From: Rhodococcus sp. KRD162
GTDB taxonomy: Bacteria; Actinomycetota; Actinomycetes; Mycobacteriales; Mycobacteriaceae
DNA length: 64,000 nt
Reading direction: 5' to 3'
NCBI RefSeq assembly: GCF_017168335.1
Contig: NZ_JABFAU010000011.1
Coordinates: 173,418-237,417, forward strand
Below are positions 46,047 through 54,404 of this stretch, in pieces (the first letter of the stretch is position 1; every line of letters starts with the position of its first letter). Under the pieces are notes generated by a model, which worked only from the letters and a program-made list of their open reading frames with translations, did not search any database and was not told the DNA's origin. Both the position numbers and the translations under genes were made by a program.

Positions 46047-47020
46047 GCCGCAGCGGTCTCGCTCAAAGAGAAGCGGTGCAGCGGTAGACCGGTGGCTTCA
46101 CCCACCTCCAGCACACCTGCGGCTGCCGCGGCGCTGACATCTGCTTCGGCGTTGCGCAGCGCCTCGTCGCCCACGGTGTAGAGGAGTACGAACTGGTAGC
46201 GGGTGTTGAGCACCATGTTCGGCCGGACGTCGAGGGTCACGGTGTCGCCACCATTGTTGGCGTACACCGCGATCGATGCGCGGTTCGCTCCCACGGCTGC
46301 GTTGAGTGCGGCGTTCTGTGCGGGAGCGACCTCGACGATGAGGTCGATTCCGTCGGGGACCAATTCACGGATCTCTGCGGCGGCGTCGCCGGTCTTGTAG
46401 TTCACCACGTGGTGCGCGCCCGCGGCGGTGGCCAGTGCGCCCTTCTCAGGGCCGCTGACCGTCGTCACCACAGTCGCGCCCGCCCAGCGGGCCAACTGGA
46501 TCGCGGCATGTCCGACGGCACCGGCACCACCGGCGACGAGTACAGACTTGCCGTTCAGTGCGCCCGGGTGCAGTCGGGTGGGTCCGTCCTCGGAGACGGT
46601 CAGTGCGCGATGCGCCGTCATCGCGGGCACTCCGAGGCTGGCACCCACGTCGAAGCCGACGCCCTCGGACAGAGGCACCACCCGAGAGGCGGGCAGGATC
46701 GCAAACGACTGTGCTGTTCCGGTCGGACGCTGATGCTGGGCCAGGTACACCCAGACGCGATCTCCGACGGAGACGCCGTCGACATCGGGGCCGACTGCGT
46801 CGATCACGCCGGCACCGTCCTGGTTCGGAACCACCTCGTCGAATGCCAGCTTCTCACCCGGCCCGGAGCCGGTTCGGTTCTTCCAGTCCGTCGGATTGAC
46901 GCCCGAGACGACGATGCGGACGCGGACTTCGCCTGCGGCGGGCTCGGTCACCTCACGATCCTTCAGCTCGAGGACGGAGGAATCGCCGGTGCGGGTGTAC
47001 ACGATTGCTGGAGCTGTCAT
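45986..47020 (-). CDS. NADPH:quinone oxidoreductase, zeta-crystallin type
   Basis: This 344-residue medium-chain dehydrogenase has the Rossmann motif VLVAGGAGAVGHAAIQLARWAGA and lacks the catalytic zinc Cys/His set, as in QOR enzymes that reduce quinones with NADPH. The N-terminal VSGVNPTDWKNR segment is typical. ATG 47020 was chosen because the family begins near MTAPAIVYTRTG; a 20-residue extension upstream runs into the intergenic region. It diverges from the DinB gene. Confidence 0.92.
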   Translation of the reverse strand: MTAPAIVYTRTGDSSVLELKDREVTEPAAGEVRVRIVVSGVNPTDWKNRTGSGPGEKLAFDEVVPNQDGAGVIDAVGPDVDGVSVGDRVWVYLAQHQRPTGTAQSFAILPASRVVPLSEGVGFDVGASLGVPAMTAHRALTVSEDGPTRLHPGALNGKSVLVAGGAGAVGHAAIQLARWAGATVVTTVSGPEKGALATAAGAHHVVNYKTGDAAAEIRELVPDGIDLIVEVAPAQNAALNAAVGANRASIAVYANNGGDTVTLDVRPNMVLNTRYQFVLLYTVGDEALRNAEADVSAAAAAGVLEVGEATGLPLHRFSLSETAAAHDAVENGTVGKVLIDVSSE

Positions 47021-47117
47021 ATTCGGTTCAACGCGCCTGGAGGACCCGGATGTTCCCTGCGACGCAATCGGGGTATGCATGACTGGTTATCAGTGCTCGA
47101 CGAAAGAGGGGTATTCG

Positions 47118-47627
47118 ATGAACCACAACGACCTGCTCACCGACGCGTTCGGTCGGATCAAGGAACTCGTCCACTCGGTGCTGGACGAGATTCCGGCTGC
47201 GGCGTTGACCTATCGCCCCGATTCCGAGGCCAACAGCATCGCGTGGTTGCTGTGGCACCTGACGCGGGTGCAGGACGATCACATCGCTGGTGTGGCCGGA
47301 AGCGAGCAGGTCTGGAATTCGGATTCGTGGTTCGAGCGCTTCGATCTTCCGTTCGACCGCTCCGACATCGGGTACGGCCAATCGTCCTCCGAGGTCGCTC
47401 AGGTCACCTCGAGCGCCGAGTTGCTGCGTGAGTACCACGACGCCGTGCACTCGAAAACTGTTGCGTACCTGAGCGGTATCTCGACCGACGATTTGGACCG
47501 GATCGTCGACGAGAACTGGGATCCGCCGGTCACATTGGGGGCGCGGCTGGTGTCCGTGGTCGCCGACGACCTTCAGCATGCCGGGCAGGCCTCGTATGTT
47601 CTCGGCCTGTACACCCGGCAGGCCTAG
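47118..47627 (+). CDS. DinB-like (YfiT/DUF664) family protein
   Basis: This 169-residue four-helix protein has conserved metal-binding His positions in WHLTRVQDDH and DLQHAGQASY. DinB-like proteins include mycothiol-dependent enzymes such as maleylpyruvate isomerase, and mycothiol is the main thiol of this group. The substrate is unknown. ATG 47118 has GAGGGG upstream. It converges on the SRPBCC gene with a 3-bp gap. Confidence 0.88.
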   Translation: MNHNDLLTDAFGRIKELVHSVLDEIPAAALTYRPDSEANSIAWLLWHLTRVQDDHIAGVAGSEQVWNSDSWFERFDLPFDRSDIGYGQSSSEVAQVTSSAELLREYHDAVHSKTVAYLSGISTDDLDRIVDENWDPPVTLGARLVSVVADDLQHAGQASYVLGLYTRQA

Positions 47628-47630
47628 CCG

Positions 47631-48125
47631 TCAGGCGTAACGCTTCTGCAGGTTCTCCAGCGTCTTACGGATGTTTCGACGCTGGAACTGCGGAAATGTC
47701 TTGCCGCTGGTGACGATCTTGTCGAACACTAGGGCCAGGGCGTCGGGCCATTTCGTTCGGTCGTCGGTCCAGGTCTCGGTGACTCTCGTGCCGCCGGCGA
47801 CAGGCTCGAAGTCGTATCGCCAGGTTGCGTTCGCGCCCTTGATCTTCGGAGCGCTCTTGCCGATGGCGTGGACACGGAACTCGAAGGTCTTGCCCGGGTC
47901 GGCCGCCGTGACGGTGCAGCGAGTGATCCACTTCGCCCGGCCGCGCTTGTTGGTTCCGTCGAACACCATTCCCACGTAAGCGCTCTCGCGGGGTTCGTGG
48001 ACCGTGGCACCGGTATTTTCGGGGCTCCACTGGCCCATCTTGGTGGGGTCGCTGATCGCAGCGTAAAGAGTGTCGGCGTCGGCGGCGACGACGATGCTGT
48101 CGGAGACTTCGAGTTCGCGTTTCAT
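47631..48125 (-). CDS. SRPBCC (START-like) family protein
   Basis: This 164-residue protein matches polyketide cyclase/dehydrase-type ligand-binding folds: VVAADADTLYAAISDPTKMGQWSPENTG at the N-terminus, a central beta sheet and a long C-terminal helix with TLENLQKRYA. The gene overlaps the SDR gene upstream by ATGA (48122-48125), so the two are made together and may act on one compound. Confidence 0.88.
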   Translation of the reverse strand: MKRELEVSDSIVVAADADTLYAAISDPTKMGQWSPENTGATVHEPRESAYVGMVFDGTNKRGRAKWITRCTVTAADPGKTFEFRVHAIGKSAPKIKGANATWRYDFEPVAGGTRVTETWTDDRTKWPDALALVFDKIVTSGKTFPQFQRRNIRKTLENLQKRYA

Positions 48126-48946
48126 GAGGACGCACCGTTCTTCAGGCCGGGATGAATTCGAGTGAGCATGGGCACCAGCAGGGTTCGCGGGGTGATTTGG
48201 GCGAAGATCGATCCGATGCGGTTGGCGGGCCCGGGGATCGATACCATGCGTCCCTTGGCCATGTCGTCGACGGCAGTCTTCGCCACCGCTTCTGCCGACA
48301 CCCACATGATCGATGGAAGTGCTTTTTCGGCATCGTCTTTCGCGAAACCTGCGGCCTCACCGAATCCGGTGTGCACCGGGCCGGGGCACAGCGCAGTTGC
48401 GGTCACACCGGTGCCGCGCAGTTCGCCGGTCAGAGATTGGGTGTAGGAGAGCACGAATGCTTTGCATGCGCCGTAGCCGGCTTGGCCGGGCAAGGGCTGG
48501 AACGCGGCGGTCGAGGCGACATTGAGCAGTGCGCCGCGTCGTCGTTCGGTCATGCCGGGCAGGAATCGGGTGCACAGATCTGCGACGGCGACCACGTCGA
48601 CCTCGATCATGTGCATCTCGGCGTCCGGGTCGGATTCTGCGACCGGTCCGAGCGTGGAGAGCCCGGCGTTGTTGATCAGGATGTCCGGGATCAGGCCGAG
48701 TTCGGTGATACGACCGAGTAGTTCGGCGCGCGCGCTGCGATCGGACAGGTCTGCGGCGAGCACTTCCGCTCGGACTCCCCGTGCTCGGATCTCCTGTGCC
48801 AACTCTTCGAGCTTGTCGGCGCGCCGGGCGACGAGAGTGACGCCGTGGCCTCGGGAGGCGAGTTGGCGAGCGATGGCGGCCCCGATTCCGGAGGACGCTC
48901 CGGTCACCACGGCTGTCCGGTCAGGTGCTGGGCGGGGAAGGCTCAT
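48122..48946 (-). CDS. Short-chain dehydrogenase/reductase (SDR)
   Basis: This 274-residue oxidoreductase has the classical TGASSGIGAAIA cofactor motif, NNAG, the catalytic Ser and YGACK (Tyr and Lys). The C-terminal region PANRIGSIFAQITPRTLLVPM is hydrophobic and may touch the membrane. It probably works with the SRPBCC protein encoded by the overlapping downstream gene. ATG 48946 was chosen over GTG 48955 because GGTGGG lies upstream. It diverges from the iron-siderophore binding protein gene. Confidence 0.9.
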   Translation of the reverse strand: MSLPRPAPDRTAVVTGASSGIGAAIARQLASRGHGVTLVARRADKLEELAQEIRARGVRAEVLAADLSDRSARAELLGRITELGLIPDILINNAGLSTLGPVAESDPDAEMHMIEVDVVAVADLCTRFLPGMTERRRGALLNVASTAAFQPLPGQAGYGACKAFVLSYTQSLTGELRGTGVTATALCPGPVHTGFGEAAGFAKDDAEKALPSIMWVSAEAVAKTAVDDMAKGRMVSIPGPANRIGSIFAQITPRTLLVPMLTRIHPGLKNGASS

Positions 48947-48996
48947 GTGTCCCACCGTAGCGAACGTCTGCTGTGCAGCGCATTTGAGTCAGAATA

Positions 48997-49015
48997 GAAG
49001 GGTAGCCTACTCTTA
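48997..49015 (+). promoter_or_regulatory. DtxR/IdeR-like iron box
   Basis: GAAGGGTAGCCTACTCTTA agrees at 12 of 19 positions with the IdeR/DtxR consensus (TTAGGTTAGGCTAACCTAA), including a good central TAG-CTA. It ends 33 bp before the start of the siderophore-binding protein gene, a usual place for iron-dependent repression. Confidence 0.65.
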
Positions 49016-49048
49016 CTTCACGCTGTGATTGTTCGTCGAGAGGTAGCC

Positions 49049-50095
49049 ATGTTTTCAGCTCCCAGGGTCGGTCCACGGACTGCCCGCCGTGCGTCTCTAC
49101 TGTCCGCGCTCGCCGCTTCAGTTCTTGTCGTCGTCGCGTGTTCGAGTGTCGAGGACCGCGAACCCGATCGTTCCGGCGGTGAGTTCACGGCCGTGACGAT
49201 CGACTCGGCCTTGGGCCAGGCGGTCATCACCGAGAAGCCCGAGCGCATCGTCACTCTCGGTCAGGGTTCGGCGGAAACGGCGATCGCGCTGGGTACCGTC
49301 CCGGTCGGCGTGGAGGAGTATTCGTGGGGTGCCGACGACACCGGCTACCTGCCGTGGATTCATGACGCGGTCACCGAAGCGGGGGCCGAGCTTCCCGAAC
49401 AGTTCACCGGCGGAACCGAATTGAACATCGAGGCCGTCGCCGCTCTCGATCCCGATCTGATTCGGGCGCCGTGGTCGGGAGTGACGCAGGATCAGTTCGA
49501 CAAGTTGAGCGCGTTCGCTCCGGTGGTCGCGTACGAGGAGCAGCCGTGGACGACGACTTGGGAAGATCAGATCACCGTCATCGGCAAGGCCATGGGTGAG
49601 GAGCAGAAGGCTGCGGAGGAGATCGACAGGATCGAGAGCCGCTTCTCGGATGCCGCTGCCCAGCACCCCGAGTATGCGGACGTGAGCTTTTCGTACATCT
49701 ACAACACCGGTCCCGGGACGCTCGGAGTGTTTCTCGCCGACGAGCAGCGCGTCGCGATGGTCCGCGGGCTAGGGCTGCAGGTAGATCCGGTGGTGAACAC
49801 ACTGGACGAAACCGAGGGCACCGATTCGTCGGTCATCGGGTTGGAGAACGGGAACCTGCTCAACGATTCCGACCTGATCTTCACGTTCTACTCGGACCCG
49901 CAGAACCGAACGGACACCGAGAATCAGCCTGCCTACAAGCAGATTCCGGCCGTGTCCCGCGGTTCGGTCGTGGCACCGACGGATCAGTCGTTCGTCACCG
50001 GGTCGTCCATCATCAATCCGCTGACGGTGCCCTGGGCGCTCGAGCGCTATGTGCCGATGATCGACGACGCGGTCGCGAAGCTCGACGCGAACTAG
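49049..50095 (+). CDS. Iron-siderophore ABC transporter substrate-binding lipoprotein
   Basis: This 348-residue protein has a lipoprotein signal with the lipobox LVVVAC near residue 31 and the periplasmic-binding fold of the FecB/FepB/BtuF type. It keeps PERIVTLGQGSAETAIALG and LDPDLIRAPWSG, with a long helical backbone between lobes. It likely binds an Fe(III)-siderophore at the cell surface. ATG 49049 has GAGAGG upstream. No permease or ATPase lies next to it, so it must use a system encoded elsewhere. The iron box upstream supports iron-controlled expression. Confidence 0.92.
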   Translation: MFSAPRVGPRTARRASLLSALAASVLVVVACSSVEDREPDRSGGEFTAVTIDSALGQAVITEKPERIVTLGQGSAETAIALGTVPVGVEEYSWGADDTGYLPWIHDAVTEAGAELPEQFTGGTELNIEAVAALDPDLIRAPWSGVTQDQFDKLSAFAPVVAYEEQPWTTTWEDQITVIGKAMGEEQKAAEEIDRIESRFSDAAAQHPEYADVSFSYIYNTGPGTLGVFLADEQRVAMVRGLGLQVDPVVNTLDETEGTDSSVIGLENGNLLNDSDLIFTFYSDPQNRTDTENQPAYKQIPAVSRGSVVAPTDQSFVTGSSIINPLTVPWALERYVPMIDDAVAKLDAN

Positions 50096-50209
50096 GTCAG
50101 TAGACCTCGCGCTGTCGTGCTGTACCAACACCTGCTCGAGGTGATGTGGCACGGCCGCGGTGTCTGCTCCTTGATTCGACCGAATCAGCCTGTCGAATGA
50201 CCTCTTCCG

Positions 50210-50237
50210 GCCCCGCACCGTGTTTTCGGTGCGGGGC
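50210..50237. terminator. Hairpin between the siderophore-binding protein and small lipoprotein genes
   Basis: A perfect 11-bp stem (50210-50220 with 50227-50237) has a 6-nt loop, TGTTTT on the plus strand. It can serve the two convergent genes on either side, which end at 50095 and 50276. Confidence 0.75.
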
Positions 50238-50275
50238 TGGATTGCGTTTCGGGGGTCGTTCAGGTGTGGGCGGGT

Positions 50276-50476
50276 TCAGGCGTTCGGATACGGTGGTGGC
50301 GAGGTCTCGGCGGGGGTGGTCGGTCTGAGCTCGGCGGCACCGATGTCCGGTGCCGGCGTGAAGGGCGAGGAATTGGAGTCGTCGAAGCGGGCGCACCCGG
50401 CGAGCAATACGGCGGTCATCGACATGGCGACGACGGCGGCGGTTGCAGTTCGCGGAAACGCTCCGACCGGCTTCAT
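50276..50476 (-). CDS. Small Pro-rich lipoprotein
   Basis: This 66-residue protein has a signal peptide with lipobox LLAGC (Cys28) and a short mature part rich in Pro, Ser and Thr. I do not recognise a function. It ends near the bidirectional terminator and diverges from the DoxX gene across 94 bp. Small lipoproteins of this kind are often missed by gene finders. The ribosome binding site is weak. Confidence 0.65.
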   Translation of the reverse strand: MKPVGAFPRTATAAVVAMSMTAVLLAGCARFDDSNSSPFTPAPDIGAAELRPTTPAETSPPPYPNA

Positions 50477-50570
50477 GGTTCGAACGTTACGTCAGCAGCG
50501 GTACAGACTCGCCACGCGGCCATGAGCGCGAACGAGGGTGATCGGGGTACATCGCCTCTACTCTGGAGTG

Positions 50571-51554
50571 GTGACCGATACACCGCGCGACCCCAACCGG
50601 CCGGATACGTCGTACGAACCGGCCGAAAGCCCGTACGACAATCCCACCGAAAAGATTCCGCCCTCGCGCTCCGCTTCCGACACACCTGCACCGGACCGGA
50701 CCGAGACCTCCGGTGAATCGACGACCGCATTCGGTGCCCAGCGGTCCGACCGACTGCCTCGCACCGACGACGAACTCGACTTCCCGTACTCGGCACCGTC
50801 CGACACGGGCGCATCCGACGCCCAGCCCACCGAGAAGATGCAGACATTCCGGCCCTCGGCGTACTCCGACTCGTACTCGGACTCGTCCACCGGTCGCACA
50901 TCGGCGTCCGCGTCGACCTCCTCGACCGCATACTCCGATCGGCCCACCGAGCACATCGGTACCTCGACGGCCGCCGCAGCACCCGCGGTCGTACCGGAGC
51001 CCGAGGTGCGAACCGAGACCGTCGAGATCCCCGCGCGTCGAGGCAGCACCGACCTGGGCTTGTTCGTACTTCGGGTAGCAGTCGGAGCAGTGTTCCTCGG
51101 CCACGGACTGCAGAAACTGGTCGGGCTGTGGAACGGGCCCGGACTGGACGGTTTTCAAAGCCTGCTCGAGGACGCGGGCTTCCGGTACCCGGAGATTCTC
51201 TCGATCGTTGCCGCTGCCGGCGAAACCCTCGGCGGAGCGCTGCTGATCCTCGGATTGGCGACGCCGCTGGCAGGAGCAGCCGTGCTGGCGACCATCATCA
51301 ACGCCTGGTGCTTCAAGCAGATGGCCTCGCCCGGTCTGCAGTTCTTCGGCGCAGACGGCGTCGAGTACGAAACTGTGCTCGGCTTCGCAGCGGCGGCGCT
51401 CATCCTCACCGGTCCCGGAAAGATCGCATTCGACGGTCGCCGCGGATGGGCCACTCGCCCGCGGATCGGATCGCTGCTCGCGCTCGTCATCGGCATCGCC
51501 GCCGGAGTCTGCATCTGGATCTTCCTCAACGGAGCCAATCCCGTCGTCCGCTGA
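50571..51554 (+). CDS. DoxX-family membrane protein with a long disordered N-terminus
   Basis: This 327-residue protein has about 150 disordered residues rich in Ser, Thr, Asp and Pro, then a DoxX domain of four membrane segments (about 165-325) with LGLFVLRVAVGAVFLGHGLQKL and the AGAETLGG-like AAAGETLGGALL. In the N-terminal part PTEKI (25-29), PTEKM (86-90) and PTEHI (125-129) form a repeated motif. The start is GTG, 50571 or 50568. DoxX relatives take part in redox and oxidative-stress complexes; the role of this one is unknown. Confidence 0.85.
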   Translation: MTDTPRDPNRPDTSYEPAESPYDNPTEKIPPSRSASDTPAPDRTETSGESTTAFGAQRSDRLPRTDDELDFPYSAPSDTGASDAQPTEKMQTFRPSAYSDSYSDSSTGRTSASASTSSTAYSDRPTEHIGTSTAAAAPAVVPEPEVRTETVEIPARRGSTDLGLFVLRVAVGAVFLGHGLQKLVGLWNGPGLDGFQSLLEDAGFRYPEILSIVAAAGETLGGALLILGLATPLAGAAVLATIINAWCFKQMASPGLQFFGADGVEYETVLGFAAAALILTGPGKIAFDGRRGWATRPRIGSLLALVIGIAAGVCIWIFLNGANPVVR

Positions 51555-51565
51555 TCTCGCACGAC

Positions 51566-51627
51566 GATCACCCCAGGTGAGTGCAACCTCGTAGCCGGCT
51601 ACGAGGTTTCACACACCTGGGGTGATC
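51566..51627. repeat. 62-bp near-perfect palindrome
   Basis: Two 31-bp arms (51566-51596 and 51597-51627) meet without a loop and differ at only two positions. The outer arms hold CACCCCAGGTG/CACCTGGGGTG. It lies between the convergent doxX and ilvD genes and could act as a bidirectional terminator or be a mobile repeat. Confidence 0.85.
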
Positions 51628-51686
51628 CGCAGGCTGCACTCCCGCCTGTCCGGGTCGTTCCGCAGGCTGCACTCCCGCCTGTCCGG
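51627..51686. repeat. Two 27-bp direct repeats next to the palindrome
   Basis: Two identical 27-bp copies (51627-51653 and 51660-51686, starting CCGCAGGCTGC) follow the palindrome with a 33-bp period. Their role is unknown. They end 7 bp before the ilvD stop codon. Confidence 0.75.
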
Positions 51687-51692
51687 TACTGC

Positions 51693-53534
51693 TCACGGGA
51701 CGTAGCGGACTGCGCCCTTGTCTGCCGAGGTTGCCAAAGCCGCGTAAGCACGCAGGGCGGTGGTGACCGTGCGCTGACGATCCACCGGCTGCCACGGACG
51801 CTCGGAGGCCGTCATCTTCGCCCGACGCGTCTCGAGGGTCTCGTCGTCGACCAGTATCTCGAGCGTGCGCGTGGCCACATCGATGCGGACCTGGTCGCCG
51901 TTCTCGACGAGCCCGATCACTCCGCCCGCGGCGGCCTCCGGAGAGATGTGCCCGATGGACAGGCCCGAGGTTCCACCGGAGAACCGGCCGTCGGTGATCA
52001 GTGCGCAGACCTTGCCCAGACCGGCACCCTTGAGGAAGGCGGTCGGGTGCAGCATCTCCTGCATGCCCGGTCCGCCCTTGGGGCCCTCGTACCGAACCAC
52101 CAGCACATCACCGGGTTGGATCTTCTTCTGCAGGATGGCCGAGACGGCCTCCTCCTGGGACTCGACGACCAATGCCGGACCCTGGAAGGAGAACAGGTCC
52201 TCGTCGATGCCTGCGGTCTTGAGGATCGCACCGTCGACCGCGATGTTGCCGCGAAGCACCACCAGGCCACCTTCGACCGTGTAGGCATGTTCCAGATCTC
52301 GGATGCAACCACCTGCGGCATCGGTGTCCAGAGACGACCAGCGGTTGCCCGTGGAGAACGGCTCGACGGTACGAACCCCACCCGGAGCGGCGTGGAACAG
52401 TTCTATCGCCTCGTCCGATGCATTGCCGGACCGGATGTCCCAGGTGTCGAGCCAGTCGTCGAAGCTCTTGGTGTGCACCGTCGAGACATCGGTCTCGAGC
52501 AGGTTCGCGCGGCGCAGTTCACCGAGCAGTGCCGGGATTCCGCCGGCCCGGTGCACGTCTTCCATGTGGTAGTCGGAGTTCGGTGACACCTTCGAAAGGC
52601 ACGGGACCCGACGGCTGATGGCGTCGATGGTGTCGAGATCGAAGTCGACCTCGCCCTCCTGCGCGGCGGCGAGAGTGTGCAGCACGGTGTTGGTGGATCC
52701 GCCCATCGCCACGTCGAGCGCCATGGCGTTGCGGAATGCGGCCGGTGTGGCGATGTTGCGGGGGAGGACGGAGTCGTCCTCGTCGCGGTAGTACCTCAGC
52801 GCGGCCTCGACGACGGTCGTGCCTGCTCGCGTGAACAGGGCCCGGCGAGCCTGGTGCGTGGCCAGGGTGGAGCCGTTGCCGGGGAGTGCCAATCCGAGCG
52901 CCTCGGTGAGGCAGTTCATCGAGTTGGCGGTGAACATGCCCGAGCAGGATCCACAGGTGGGGCACGCGCTGCGCTCGACCTCGTCGAGGCCGGCCTCGGA
53001 CACCGCGTCGCTGGCACTGGCGGAGATAGCGGTGATCAGGTCCGTCGGGGCCTGCGCGACGCCGTCGACGACGACGGCCTTGCCTGCTTCCATCGGTCCG
53101 CCGGAGACGAACACGGTAGGGATGTTCAGGCGCATCGCGGCGTTGAGCATGCCCGGAGTGATCTTGTCGCAGTTGGAGATGCACACCAGCGCATCCGCCG
53201 TGTGGGCGTTGGCCATGTACTCGACCGAGTCGGCGATGATCTCGCGGCTGGGCAGCGAGTACAACATCCCGCCGTGACCCATGGCGATCCCGTCGTCGAC
53301 GGCGATGGTGTGGAACTCGCGGGGAACGCCGCCTGCAGCTCGGACGGCATCGGCGACGATCTCGCCGACATTCTTCAGATGCACGTGGCCGGGGACGAAC
53401 TGGGTGTACGAGTTCGCAATGGCGACGATGGGTTTCCCGAAATCCGAATCGGTCATCCCGGTCGCGCGCCACAGCGAGCGTGCGCCCGCGGCGTTGCGTC
53501 CGACAGTGGTGACCCGTGAGCGTAGCGGCGGCAT
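51693..53534 (-). CDS. ilvD: Dihydroxy-acid dehydratase
   Basis: This 613-residue Fe-S enzyme makes the 2-oxo acids of valine and isoleucine from the dihydroxy acids. The cluster Cys residues are seen in [10 protein letters not shown] and CGSCSGMF, with the [16 protein letters not shown] catalytic region after them and the [15 protein letters not shown] loop near the C-terminus. ATG 53534 begins [10 protein letters not shown], as in actinobacterial IlvD. It stands 61 bp downstream of the PH-domain gene on the same strand, with the opposite direction to ilvBNC. Confidence 0.97.
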   Translation of the reverse strand: MPPLRSRVTTVGRNAAGARSLWRATGMTDSDFGKPIVAIANSYTQFVPGHVHLKNVGEIVADAVRAAGGVPREFHTIAVDDGIAMGHGGMLYSLPSREIIADSVEYMANAHTADALVCISNCDKITPGMLNAAMRLNIPTVFVSGGPMEAGKAVVVDGVAQAPTDLITAISASASDAVSEAGLDEVERSACPTCGSCSGMFTANSMNCLTEALGLALPGNGSTLATHQARRALFTRAGTTVVEAALRYYRDEDDSVLPRNIATPAAFRNAMALDVAMGGSTNTVLHTLAAAQEGEVDFDLDTIDAISRRVPCLSKVSPNSDYHMEDVHRAGGIPALLGELRRANLLETDVSTVHTKSFDDWLDTWDIRSGNASDEAIELFHAAPGGVRTVEPFSTGNRWSSLDTDAAGGCIRDLEHAYTVEGGLVVLRGNIAVDGAILKTAGIDEDLFSFQGPALVVESQEEAVSAILQKKIQPGDVLVVRYEGPKGGPGMQEMLHPTAFLKGAGLGKVCALITDGRFSGGTSGLSIGHISPEAAAGGVIGLVENGDQVRIDVATRTLEILVDDETLETRRAKMTASERPWQPVDRQRTVTTALRAYAALATSADKGAVRYVP

Positions 53535-53595
53535 AGTGCGTTGTCCTCGTTCGTTGCAGCGGTATTCGCACGGACGAGGTTACTCGGCGGGTCTG

Positions 53596-54168
53596 CTAGC
53601 GATTCTCGGGAGCCCGCTCGTCCTCGTGTTCGGCTTCCTCGGCTTCCGCTGCTTCCTCTGCTTCCGCTCGGGCTCGATCCGCGGCGGCCGCTGCATAGGG
53701 ATCGGTGATGCGTCCTCCACTCGCGGCCGCGAGCTCGGGGAGCAGGTCGAATCGCACCAAGGGGAGCGACTTCTCGGTCTTGTCGGTCAGGACCACACGG
53801 GCCCAGCGGCGGTTCGGAAAGTGCAGCCCCTGTACCGAGTTCCACTCGATCACATCCGAGCCGATGAACCGTCGGGCGGTGATGGCCTCGGGAGTGATGA
53901 CGGTGCGCACGCGAAGCACCCAGATGCAGGCGAGGATCGGCAGAATCAGTAGCCATCCCAGGGCAGCCGGCCAGCTGACGGCAGGCAGCGCCGTGCCCAG
54001 CAGTAGCAGCCCCACGGCGACGAGGGCCAGGCGCGGCAGGCGAATGACCTGCGTGGTCGACGGCTGCCGTCCGTCGGCGCCGTTCGGTGCCTCGGGAGCG
54101 GTGTGGGAGGATGACAGTGGTGGTTCGGACTGCTGCGAAGACGACACCCATTCATCTTCGCATTGCAT
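53596..54168 (-). CDS. PH-domain membrane protein (Cfp6-like)
   Basis: This 190-residue protein has two membrane segments (about 45-85) and a bacterial PH domain (about 88-145) with ITPEAITARRF-IGSDVIEWNSVQGL, then an acidic Ala/Glu-rich coiled tail. It matches the small protein encoded next to ilvB in mycobacteria (Rv3004, Cfp6). It is divergent from the ilvB leader. Its job is unknown. Confidence 0.85.
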   Translation of the reverse strand: MQCEDEWVSSSQQSEPPLSSSHTAPEAPNGADGRQPSTTQVIRLPRLALVAVGLLLLGTALPAVSWPAALGWLLILPILACIWVLRVRTVITPEAITARRFIGSDVIEWNSVQGLHFPNRRWARVVLTDKTEKSLPLVRFDLLPELAAASGGRITDPYAAAAADRARAEAEEAAEAEEAEHEDERAPENR

Positions 54169-54244
54169 CTACGCGATCTCACATAATGGGATTGCGTCGT
54201 GACGAGCTTGACTCTTCCCGGAGCGCGCGCCTACCGTCGAGCGC

Positions 54245-54292
54245 GTGAAGCGGAATTGGATACTCGTAATCGGCCGGCGCGTCATCGCCTGA
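54245..54292 (+). CDS. Leader peptide of the ilv attenuator
   Basis: GTG at 54245 to TGA at 54290-54292 encodes [15 protein letters not shown], a 15-residue peptide with an Ile-Leu-Val-Ile block, then Val-Ile. ATA and GTA among its codons are rare in high-GC genomes. The size equals the leader peptide known from the Corynebacterium glutamicum ilvBNC attenuator. It lies 112 bp before ilvB and 31 bp before the terminator. Ribosome stalling here would sense branched-chain aminoacyl-tRNAs. Confidence 0.75.
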   Translation: MKRNWILVIGRRVIA

Positions 54293-54356
54293 GCCGATTG
54301 TTCAAGCTCGCATCGACGCGCCACCCTCGTACAGCACACGCTGGCGGGGGTTTTTT
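54276..54356 (+). promoter_or_regulatory. Transcription attenuator of ilvBNC
   Basis: GGCGCGTC (54276-54283) pairs perfectly with GACGCGCC (54315-54322), the pause-type hairpin. ACCCTCG (54323-54329) pairs with CGGGGGT (54345-54351) and is followed by a T run, forming the terminator. CGCCA (54319-54323) can pair with TGGCG (54342-54346), an alternative structure that breaks the terminator. Stalling on the Ile/Leu/Val codons would cover the first strand and favour readthrough into ilvB. Confidence 0.7.
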
Positions 54357-54404
54357 CTTGCCCAGAGATCGCCCAGCAATTCGACATTCCTGAGGAAGCA
54401 ATCA

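Noticed and set aside
50097-50396. A 99-codon minus-strand frame after the siderophore-binding gene
   Set aside because: It overlaps the small lipoprotein in another frame, has no start context and spans the hairpin terminator.
54199-54393. A 64-codon frame covering the ilv leader region
   Set aside because: No conserved features; the shorter overlapping frame at 54245-54292 explains the regulation better and has the expected codons.
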